The position numbers were made by a program, and so were the translations under genes. A DNA stretch of 11,833 nucleotides from Desulfobacteraceae bacterium UBA5852 (GTDB lineage Bacteria > Desulfobacterota > Desulfobacteria > Desulfobacterales > UBA5852): positions 1 to 11,833 of the forward strand of contig DJGG01000131.1 in assembly GCA_002432195.1 (NCBI GenBank), in the 5' to 3' direction. Positions 5,450 through 11,833 of this stretch are shown piece after piece; the first letter of the stretch is position 1; every line of letters begins with the position of its first letter. Below the pieces are notes generated by a model. The model was not told the DNA's origin. It made no database searches and saw only the letters and a program-made list of their open reading frames with translations.

Positions 5450-8400
5450 TCAGCGGACGGCTTCGCGTCTCCCGGCGGACTGCAGGGCCACGATTCCCTC
5501 GGCGATCTTTTCCGCCGAGCGGCCGAAGAGTTCATCCATGGGCACGTCGCCCAGCAGGCGGTCGTCCCAGGGAAGGCTGTTTTCCTGCACGATGTTGCGG
5601 ATGTTGCGGTATTTGCCCCCCAGGGCCTTGACCCGCACGGGCACGGGGACATCCGGCCGGAAGCCGACGTTGAGCAGCAGCAGGTATTCGATGACGTTGG
5701 GCTTCTGGGGGGAGTCGGAAATGGCCGGGATGATGATGATGCTGCGATCGTCCTTGCGGCCCTTGCCGATGTAGACATTGCCCTGGCGTACGATGATTTC
5801 CTTGGTGCCCTTCAGCTGCCGGTCGTTTTCCACCCGGGAGATGAGGGGGGCCAGGATCCCGCTCTTGCGCACGATTTCGATGGTGGTCTGCTCGGAGACT
5901 TCCCCCAGGAGATCGAGGCCGCCGATGCGGTAGAGGATGGCCCCCTTGATCTCGGCGACGATCTCCTGCAGGTTCTTGAGCACCATGACGTTGCGGTTGG
6001 TGAGCTGGGAAACGCGCAGATGGTGTTCCCCCAAGGCCTCGAAGAGCAGCCCCTCCACGCGCTCGCTGATGCGACTCGTGCCCACGGTGACGGTCTTGGC
6101 CTGGTGCTTGATGGCATCCACGGGACGCGCCATGGCGTTGATGCAGGCGCCCATGGTGTGGAAGAAGCTGTCCAGGAGATTGCGGGCCGTGCCCTTGAGG
6201 CCGAAGTCGAGCTCGAAGTCCGAGGCCGGCAGGCGGCCGGCCAGGTATTTGAGCAGCAGGGTCAGATCCGCGGCCGCCTCCAGGCCCATGGCGGCGGGGA
6301 TGCGGCGGGCGTTCTTGAGACGGCGGAATTCCCGGAAGAATTCCGCGAATTGCTGGCGGAAGGATTTCTCCAGGACGATTTCATACACGTCCATGCCTTC
6401 CTGGGTGCGTTCCGAGATGTCGTTCTGGATCGCTTCCTGGAAGGCGAACAGGGTGCGGGAGGCATCGTTGAAGGCCAGGGCGGCGTAATAGCCCCACAGG
6501 TGACCCACGAGGGTGTTGAGCACCGGGGCCAGGTGTTCCGGGACGGCGGGTACGTGGAAGACGTCTTCGGCATAGGGCGCGAAGCGCGTTTCGCCCTCGT
6601 CGGCGATGACCACCGGGGCGGCCTTGTGGGCCCGGAAGATGGCGGTGTCCTTGATGATGTCGCCGATCACGTTGGGGCGGGTGCCGGCCGCGCAGACGAT
6701 GATCAGCGGTTCCGAGGACAGGTCGATGTGTTTCTTGTCCTCCACGAAATCCGAGGAGATGGTCTTGTAGCAGAGCTCGCTCAGCTTGATGCGGATCTCG
6801 TCCGCCGCGGCCTTGTTGGGGCCGCTGCCCACGGTGGCCCAGTACGTCTTGGAGGGGGCCAGGCGCGTGGCCGAGGCCTGGATGGCGTCGGCCATCCCGA
6901 TCACGCAGCGCATCTGGTCCGGCAGGGCCAGGAGATGCCCGATTTCCCGGGAGATGAAATCCGCTCCCCTCCGGCCCTTGAGACCGGCGAGGTAGAGGCC
7001 CAGCAGGGTGCCGGCCACGATCTGGGAGTAGAAGGCCTTGGTGGAGGCCACCGACATCTCGATATCCCGCCCGCTGCTGGTGTACATGACGCCGTCGACC
7101 TTGAAGGTCAGGTCCGAGTCGCGGCGGTTGACGATGCCCATGGTGTGGGCTCCGCGCTCCCGCACCATGTCCACCGTGCGATTGGTGTCGGTGGTGGTGC
7201 CCGATTGGCTGATGGCCACCACCAGGGCATCGGCCAGGGCGTGACGGCTGTCGTGCTCCTGGAGCAGAAAGCCGCTGAGTTCGGAGGCCTTCATGGCCGT
7301 GACCTGGAGGGCGGGATCGTCCATGTAGTGCTTGGTGACGTTGGCGCACGCCTGGGCGGCCACACCCGCCGTGCCTTGCCCCACGAAGAAGATCCGGCGG
7401 ATGCCGTCCTGCCGCAGGGCCTCCTCCAGGCGGGGGGGGATGACGCTCGCGCCCAGGGCCACCACCCGGTGCTCGCCATCCGCCGCAGGCTGGATCTTCC
7501 AGCGATTCTCCAGGGTCTTTTCCACCGAGCGGGGAGACTCGGAAATTTCCTTGAGAAAGTAGTGGGGGTAGTTCTGGCGGTTGATGTCCCGGGAGGTCAG
7601 CGCGGTGTGCTTGATGTCGGCTTCGCTCAAGCGCAGGGGCGTGCCGTCATAGCAGATGGCCTGAATGCCTTCCAGACCTCCACGGGCCTCCTGGTCCAGC
7701 ACGAAGATCTGCCCCTGGGTGGGGCCCTTCGGTCCCTCGACGATCTTTTCGCCGTCCATCTTGAGGTAGCGCTGGGTCTCCTCGATGAAGCCGTAGACCT
7801 CGGAGGTGGGCATGTAGTGGTCGGGCGCCAGACCGATGAAGATGGCCTGCCCCGAACCTTTCTGGGCCAGGAAAAGCTTGCCGGGGGCCAGCGCCGTGTG
7901 CATGGAGATGGCATGGGAGCCCTCGAAGTCGTTGACCGCCCGGCGGAAAGCCTCCAGGACTCCCAGCCCGGCCCCCAGGTATTTCTCCATCTGCAGGGGG
8001 ATGATCTTGGTGTCGGTGGTGATTTCCTCCGGAATGCGCCCCCCGCCGTCCAGAAATGCCTGGCGCAGCTGCTGGAAGTTGTCGATGTCGCCGTTCAGGC
8101 AGACGTGGATGGCTCCCTGGGTTGCGCTGACGCTGTCGGCGGTGCGGGAGTCCAGGGGGTGGCAGTTGGCTTCGTTGATGGCCCCCACGGAAGCCCAGCG
8201 GGTGTGGGAGGAGACCGTGTGGAAACGGTGGGGGCAGGCGGCCAGAAGCTGCAGCACGCGGTCCTCGCGGATCTCCCGGCGCAGGAAACGGATGTTGTCC
8301 CCCAGGCGCCCGATTTCGGCGGCCACCTTGTAGGCGATGGAAACGGCCACCAGGCGGGCTCCCTGCCGGTCGGCACGGGTGTGGATGGAAATGCCGCGGT

Positions 8401-9241
8401 TGCCCAGGACGCTTTTTTCGGAGCGCTCGCGCACCCGTTCCAGCAGGTTGTCGCTTTCCGCGCGGCCCAGCCGCGCCGTGAACTCCGCGAAAGCGGGCTC
8501 TTCCAGCATGAACATCAGGGAGATGCCGGCCGAATCCCGGCCGCGGACCTCCAGGTGGTCGATGCTGTTGAGCACGGCGTTGATGTTGCGGAAAATGCGA
8601 ACGGTGTCCGGCCGGTCGGCGGCCTCCGAATGGGTCAGCAGGTCCCCGACCTTGGCGGCATTGGCCAGAATTTCCTTCTCCAGGCACCACGCGCCATCCC
8701 GCAAGGCGTCGATGTGCGCCACGATGTCGTTGACTTCCGCTGCCCCCAGCCGTCCGATATGGGCCGTCAGGTAGGCGCTCTCCTGTTCCAGCAGGGCTTC
8801 GATGCGCCGGCCCAGGTCCCGCAAAGCCGCCTGGAGCTCCGGCGAGCGAAAGATGCGGAAGAAGGGGGCCGTGCGCCGCAGGGCGGCCAGGGCCGCGAGG
8901 AGCCGGGAGACCGCCGGCGCGGCGTTGCGGCCGCCCTGGGCCAGATCGAGCGGCGCACCCAGGCCCCGGGGGGCCACCAGGTCCTGGATACCGTCCAGCA
9001 GGGCCTGTAGGGCGTCCAGGTCCACGCGGTCGCTGCCGTCGGCCCGTTTGAGGGCCACGATCCCGGCCAACCCGCAATGCAGCTGGTTGGGGTGACAGGG
9101 AAAAAGCACCAGTGCCGGTCCGGACACGGTGCGGGGGTGGCGGCCCCAGTAAATGCGCAGGGCTTTGAGACCCGTGCACCATTGGGCCAGGGTCGCGCGA
9201 AGGCCCTGGCCGACGGTGGGCAAGGAGAGTGTCGTGCTCAT
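5450..9241 (-). CDS. Giant GlmS-like glutamine:fructose-6-phosphate aminotransferase with extra domains
   Basis: Predicted to make glucosamine-6-phosphate from fructose-6-phosphate and glutamine, the entry to UDP-GlcNAc, peptidoglycan and LPS. GlmS is about 610 residues; this is 1263. Glutaminase (class II, Ntn) motifs: Cys56 in CGLAGIVAL, RGRDSAG (233-239), HTRWASVG (346-353), NCHPL (359-363), CLNGD (381-385) and TDTKII (409-414). A hinge-like YPHYFLKEI (558-566) precedes SIS domain 1, which has GQGTAG (621-626), SQSGTTTDT (678-686) and VASTKAF (731-737). In SIS 2 (about 790-920), Glu815, Lys819, Glu822 and His838 align by eye with E. coli Glu481, Lys485, Glu488 and His504. AKTVTV (1048-1053) matches the GlmS C-tail, so Lys1049 equals Lys603. 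Extras: leader 1-55, helical insertion about 66-212, second insertion about 925-1036, and unrecognised C-terminal residues 1054-1263. The ATG at 9241 has GAGGAAA 7 nt upstream and overlaps the kdsB stop (ATGA). A paralogue with altered substrate or regulation is possible. Confidence 0.88.
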   Translation of the reverse strand: MSTTLSLPTVGQGLRATLAQWCTGLKALRIYWGRHPRTVSGPALVLFPCHPNQLHCGLAGIVALKRADGSDRVDLDALQALLDGIQDLVAPRGLGAPLDLAQGGRNAAPAVSRLLAALAALRRTAPFFRIFRSPELQAALRDLGRRIEALLEQESAYLTAHIGRLGAAEVNDIVAHIDALRDGAWCLEKEILANAAKVGDLLTHSEAADRPDTVRIFRNINAVLNSIDHLEVRGRDSAGISLMFMLEEPAFAEFTARLGRAESDNLLERVRERSEKSVLGNRGISIHTRADRQGARLVAVSIAYKVAAEIGRLGDNIRFLRREIREDRVLQLLAACPHRFHTVSSHTRWASVGAINEANCHPLDSRTADSVSATQGAIHVCLNGDIDNFQQLRQAFLDGGGRIPEEITTDTKIIPLQMEKYLGAGLGVLEAFRRAVNDFEGSHAISMHTALAPGKLFLAQKGSGQAIFIGLAPDHYMPTSEVYGFIEETQRYLKMDGEKIVEGPKGPTQGQIFVLDQEARGGLEGIQAICYDGTPLRLSEADIKHTALTSRDINRQNYPHYFLKEISESPRSVEKTLENRWKIQPAADGEHRVVALGASVIPPRLEEALRQDGIRRIFFVGQGTAGVAAQACANVTKHYMDDPALQVTAMKASELSGFLLQEHDSRHALADALVVAISQSGTTTDTNRTVDMVRERGAHTMGIVNRRDSDLTFKVDGVMYTSSGRDIEMSVASTKAFYSQIVAGTLLGLYLAGLKGRRGADFISREIGHLLALPDQMRCVIGMADAIQASATRLAPSKTYWATVGSGPNKAAADEIRIKLSELCYKTISSDFVEDKKHIDLSSEPLIIVCAAGTRPNVIGDIIKDTAIFRAHKAAPVVIADEGETRFAPYAEDVFHVPAVPEHLAPVLNTLVGHLWGYYAALAFNDASRTLFAFQEAIQNDISERTQEGMDVYEIVLEKSFRQQFAEFFREFRRLKNARRIPAAMGLEAAADLTLLLKYLAGRLPASDFELDFGLKGTARNLLDSFFHTMGACINAMARPVDAIKHQAKTVTVGTSRISERVEGLLFEALGEHHLRVSQLTNRNVMVLKNLQEIVAEIKGAILYRIGGLDLLGEVSEQTTIEIVRKSGILAPLISRVENDRQLKGTKEIIVRQGNVYIGKGRKDDRSIIIIPAISDSPQKPNVIEYLLLLNVGFRPDVPVPVRVKALGGKYRNIRNIVQENSLPWDDRLLGDVPMDELFGRSAEKIAEGIVALQSAGRREAVR
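9238..9241 (-). promoter_or_regulatory. ATGA stop/start overlap coupling kdsB to the GlmS-like gene
   Basis: On the minus strand the kdsB TGA (9240-9238) and the next ATG (9241-9239) share bases. A GAGGAAA Shine-Dalgarno sequence inside the end of kdsB is correctly placed. Such overlaps are known to give termination-reinitiation coupling, so roughly matched production of the two enzymes is expected. Confidence 0.75.
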
Positions 9242-10002
9242 GATGGCGTTTCCTCGATGGGGTTTTCAGCCTGCAGCCGGCGGACCACCGCGGCGATGTC
9301 CGCGGGGCGGTCGACACCGATGCTCTGGTGGCGGGTCTCCACGACATGGATGGCCATGCCGTTTTCCAGCAGCCGCAGCTGTTCGAGCTTTTCGATGACT
9401 TCCAAGGTCCCCGGCCCCAGGGCCACGAAACGCTCCAGGGCGGGCATGCGGAAAGCGTACAGGCCGATATGGCGCAGGAAGGTCCCGGGTTGGCCATCCC
9501 GGGGGAAAGGGATCGGCGCGCGCGAGAAGTACAGCGCGCGGCCTTGCCGGTCGCAGACGACCTTTACCAGGTCGGGGTTGGCGGCCTCCGCCCCCGTGAG
9601 GGGGCTGACCAGTGTCGCCACCTGCACCTCGGGACGCGCAAAAGGCGCCACCAGGCCGGTGAGCATTTCCGGATGCAGGGCCGGTTCGTCCCCCTGGATG
9701 TTGACCACCACCGCATCCTCGTCCAGATCCAGAAGGCGGGCGGCTTCCAGCACGCGGTCCGTCCCGCTGGGGTGATCCGGCCGGGTCATCACCCAGGGGA
9801 CGGCATAGCGCTCGGCGGCCGCGGCGATGCGCCGGCTGTCCGTCGCCAGCACCACCCCTTCCAACGCCGGGCTTCGCCGGGCACGTTCGTAGACATGCAC
9901 GAACATGGGGCGGCCGAGGATCTCCGCCAGGGGCTTGCCGGGGAAACGGCTGGAGGCGTAACGGGCGGGGATGATGCCCCAGGCCTTAAAGGGCAGTGCC
10001 AT
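9238..10002 (-). CDS. kdsB: 3-deoxy-manno-octulosonate cytidylyltransferase (CMP-Kdo synthetase)
   Basis: Activates Kdo with CTP to CMP-Kdo, the donor for the LPS inner core, in the cytoplasm. At 254 residues it is a typical length. It has the nucleotide-binding N-terminal signature IPARYASSRFPGKPL (11-25), HPSGTDRV (77-84), QGDEP (103-107, with a metal/CTP Asp), HIGLYAFR (178-185), the LEQLRLLENG helix (206-215) and a late GVDRPAD (229-235). All match the family. The ATG at 10002 lies 17 bp after the upstream PBP stop. GGGAG in the junction is about 11 nt from the start, a little long, so expression may rely partly on coupling. Its TGA stop overlaps the ATG of the GlmS-like gene in an ATGA, so the two are likely made together. 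The CTP it needs is made by PyrG, encoded on the other strand. Its presence is strong evidence for a Gram-negative envelope. Confidence 0.97.
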   Translation of the reverse strand: MALPFKAWGIIPARYASSRFPGKPLAEILGRPMFVHVYERARRSPALEGVVLATDSRRIAAAAERYAVPWVMTRPDHPSGTDRVLEAARLLDLDEDAVVVNIQGDEPALHPEMLTGLVAPFARPEVQVATLVSPLTGAEAANPDLVKVVCDRQGRALYFSRAPIPFPRDGQPGTFLRHIGLYAFRMPALERFVALGPGTLEVIEKLEQLRLLENGMAIHVVETRHQSIGVDRPADIAAVVRRLQAENPIEETPS

Positions 10003-10019
10003 GGGTTGCCGGGCTCCCT

Positions 10020-11456
10020 TCAGGAGGCGTTCGCGGGGGCGGTGCGCGCCCGGAAGTACTCCTTGAACGCCATGCGGGCGTACGTGGCCGCCCGCCGGCC
10101 GATAAACTTTTCGTGGGCCACCAGCACGGCCACGGCGATGCTCGTGCCGGCGGGGTCCGTGGCGTAGCCCACGAACCAGTCCAGCCGCAGATCGTGGGTG
10201 CGGTTGTCGATGGAACCGGTCTTGCCCCCGATCTCTACCCCGGCCAAAACGCGGTCGCGCGCGGTGTCCCGGAACAGCTTGCGGGCCGTTCCCCGGCGCA
10301 CCGTGGCTTGCATCATCTGGCGCATATCCCGGGAGGCTTCGGGCGAAAGGGCCTGGCAGAAGGAAGCGGCCTGGCAGCGGTAGAGCAGTTGGCCGTCCGG
10401 GTCCACGATGCGCTCCACGATGGAGGGCTCCATCATGAGCCCGTCATTGACCACGGCCGCGGCCAGCATGGCCCCATGCAGGGGCGAAATGGTGGTCTCG
10501 CGGTTGAAGCCGCTGGCCACTTCGGCCCACTGGTAGGGCTGGTCGGTGACCAGCAGGCGGCTTTCCGGCAGGGGGCGCTCGAAAGGGATAGGGCGGTTGA
10601 ACCCGAACTGCCGGGCGTAAGCCTCCAGGGCCGGTCCCCCCAGCATCTGGCTGCCGATGCGCCCGAAGACCGGGTTGACCGACTCGGCGAAGGAATCCTG
10701 GAGCGTGGTCTGGCGGGTGTACCGGTTGCGGGTGTCCCGCAACTGCGATTTGTAAAGGGTATGCTTGGCGCCGTTGTAGGCCATGGGAGACCCGGCCTTG
10801 AGGCCGGCCTTCTCCATGGCGGCCGCCGCGGTGACGATCTTGAAGATGCTGGCCGCCGGAAACGACTGCCCGATACACGGGTCCACGGTGGGATCGTCCC
10901 GGTCGCGGCCGGCCAGGGCCACGATGCGGCCGCTTTCCGGCGACATGGCCACCACGGCCACATACCGGGCGTGGGGGTCGTCCAGTTGCCCCAGCAGGTA
11001 CTGCTGGAGCGGGGCATCCAGGGTGGTGGTGACGGTGAGATGCCGGCGCCCGAAATCCAGCTGCAGCTCCCGGTCGCGCAGGTGGCTCAGCACCTGGGTC
11101 TCCAGGAGGTCCGTGAGGTCGGCCTTGGCCAGCACCGCCTGCATCGTGGCTTCGGGCTCGGCCGGCACGGTGGACGCGTGGGAGGCCCCCGCGGAGGGGC
11201 CGCCGCCCTGGCTCCAGAGGACCAGCCCCAGCACCACGGCCGCCACCAGACCCACGGCCGTCGCCATCAGCCAGGGCGGAACTGGCGCCCGCCGCGGCGT
11301 CCGGCGCGCGCGCTGAAGGCTGCGCTGGTAATCCCGCCAGGTGGCGGGCCGGCGGGTGCCGGACGACCGCTCCCGCAGGGCGCGCAACCAGTGCCATCCC
11401 CCTCCGGGGGGAAGCGGGGGGGTATCTGCCGCCAGCGGGCGGTGCCCTCGTTTCAC
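10020..11456 (-). CDS. Membrane-anchored penicillin-binding transpeptidase (monofunctional, short)
   Basis: A D,D-transpeptidase of the penicillin-binding/serine hydrolase fold, expected to cross-link peptidoglycan in the periplasm. Counting from the GTG at 11456 (478 residues): an Arg/Pro-rich cytoplasmic tail (1-60), one membrane helix (about 61-81, WLMATAVGLVAAVVLGLVLW), a short linker, then the transpeptidase domain. That domain has all three catalytic motifs: SIFK (Ser203, Lys206), SVN (259-261) and KTG (412-414, in GGKTGSIDN). There is no glycosyltransferase domain, and only about 120 residues separate the helix from SIFK, too few for a usual class B dimerisation domain. GTG at 11456 is preferred because GAGGA lies 9 nt upstream, leaving a 19-nt gap after metG. 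A GTG at 11486 would overlap metG by 11 bp. It sits between metG and kdsB in one unit. A carboxypeptidase role cannot be excluded. Confidence 0.88.
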   Translation of the reverse strand: MKRGHRPLAADTPPLPPGGGWHWLRALRERSSGTRRPATWRDYQRSLQRARRTPRRAPVPPWLMATAVGLVAAVVLGLVLWSQGGGPSAGASHASTVPAEPEATMQAVLAKADLTDLLETQVLSHLRDRELQLDFGRRHLTVTTTLDAPLQQYLLGQLDDPHARYVAVVAMSPESGRIVALAGRDRDDPTVDPCIGQSFPAASIFKIVTAAAAMEKAGLKAGSPMAYNGAKHTLYKSQLRDTRNRYTRQTTLQDSFAESVNPVFGRIGSQMLGGPALEAYARQFGFNRPIPFERPLPESRLLVTDQPYQWAEVASGFNRETTISPLHGAMLAAAVVNDGLMMEPSIVERIVDPDGQLLYRCQAASFCQALSPEASRDMRQMMQATVRRGTARKLFRDTARDRVLAGVEIGGKTGSIDNRTHDLRLDWFVGYATDPAGTSIAVAVLVAHEKFIGRRAATYARMAFKEYFRARTAPANAS

Positions 11457-11475
11457 TAGCACGTGTCCTCGGTGC

Positions 11476-11833
11476 TCAACCGACACGGGTACCTGGCGCC
11501 ATGGGCCGCTCCGGCGTCAGCACGGCGCTGGCTTCGGGACCCACGGCCGCCAGAATCATGCCATGGGAGGTCACCCCCATGATTTTGGCCGGTTTCAAAT
11601 TGGCCACCACCACCACCTGGCGGCCCACCAGGTCTTCGGGGCCGTAGCTCCCGGCAATCCCCGCCACCAGGGTGCGCACTTCCCCGAGGTCCACCTCCAG
11701 CTTGAGCAGCTTGCGCGCCCGGGGGATGGCTTCGGCCTTGAGTATGGTGGCCACCCGCAGGTCGAGCCGGGCGAAATCGTCGATGCCGACTTCGGGTTTG
11801 AAAACAGGGGGCGGCGCCACGCCGGCACCCGGG
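11476..11833 (-). CDS. metG: Methionyl-tRNA synthetase, C-terminal tRNA-binding domain (partial)
   Basis: The visible 118 codons are the 3' end of a gene that enters from the right edge; the frame is open to base 833 of the last kilobase with no stop. Residues from FKPEVGIDDFARLDLRVA onward are a complete EMAP/Trbp111-type OB-fold tRNA-binding domain: DLRVATILKAE, ARKLLKLEVDLGE, LVAGIAGSYGPEDLVG, VVVVANLKPAKIMGVTSHGMILAA, and the end LTPERPMAPGTRVG. This domain forms the C-terminus of many bacterial MetRS, where it dimerises and helps bind tRNA. The preceding Gly/Ala/Pro-rich codons look like the linker from the anticodon-binding domain. It could instead be a free-standing MetG beta-type tRNA-binding protein starting at the GTG at 11820, but no Shine-Dalgarno sequence can be seen there. 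The downstream PBP gene follows within 20 bp, or overlaps, on the same strand. Confidence 0.88.
   Translation of the reverse strand, partial: PGAGVAPPPVFKPEVGIDDFARLDLRVATILKAEAIPRARKLLKLEVDLGEVRTLVAGIAGSYGPEDLVGRQVVVVANLKPAKIMGVTSHGMILAAVGPEASAVLTPERPMAPGTRVG

Noticed and set aside
5360..9010. A 1216-codon open frame on the plus strand, antisense to the GlmS-like gene
   Set aside because: Its translation is Gly/His/Val/Asp-rich with no recognisable domain. It is a codon-bias shadow of the minus-strand gene, which has a full set of GlmS motifs.
9996..11459. A 487-codon plus-strand open frame opposite the PBP gene
   Set aside because: The minus strand carries SIFK, SVN and KTG motifs in order; the plus frame shows only low-complexity Gly/His/Arg-rich sequence.

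Overview
The window is a strongly G+C-rich bacterial chromosome segment carrying central-metabolism and envelope-biogenesis genes. CMP-Kdo synthetase, a LolA-like exported protein and a penicillin-binding protein indicate a Gram-negative (LPS-bearing) cell. The grouping of a winged-helix/coiled-coil hypothetical, enolase, a LolA-like protein and CTP synthase looks to me like a deltaproteobacterial (Desulfobacterota-type) genome. That taxonomic guess is inference. I see no mobile elements, CRISPR arrays, tRNAs or rRNAs.

Layout, left to right. Positions 1-367 hold no convincing gene, only several GC-rich hairpins and palindromes. Next is a minus-strand 138-residue protein (368-784; predicted winged helix plus charged coiled coil). 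It diverges from enolase (eno, 1002-2270) across a 217-bp spacer that holds two overlapping, oppositely directed sigma70-type promoters whose -35 boxes form an inverted repeat. After eno come a secreted LolA-like protein (2477-3307) and CTP synthase (pyrG, 3533-5185), all on the plus strand. A 264-bp convergent spacer (5186-5449) follows. The right half is one minus-strand transcription unit, read from the right edge: the C-terminal end of metG (partial), a membrane-anchored penicillin-binding transpeptidase, kdsB, and a 1263-residue protein related to GlmS.

The right-hand operon links protein synthesis (metG) with peptidoglycan cross-linking (PBP), LPS core precursor supply (kdsB) and amino-sugar formation (GlmS-like). 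PyrG, read toward it, makes the CTP that KdsB consumes.

The most unusual object is the GlmS-like protein (5450-9241), about twice normal length. By eye, every catalytic residue of E. coli GlmS that I can place is present. The protein also has a 55-residue leader before the cysteine that should be the N-terminal nucleophile, a helix-rich insertion of about 145 residues inside the glutaminase domain, a second insertion of about 110 residues just before the Lys-containing C-tail, and about 210 further residues after that tail. Its start overlaps the kdsB stop in an ATGA, so the two are probably translationally coupled.
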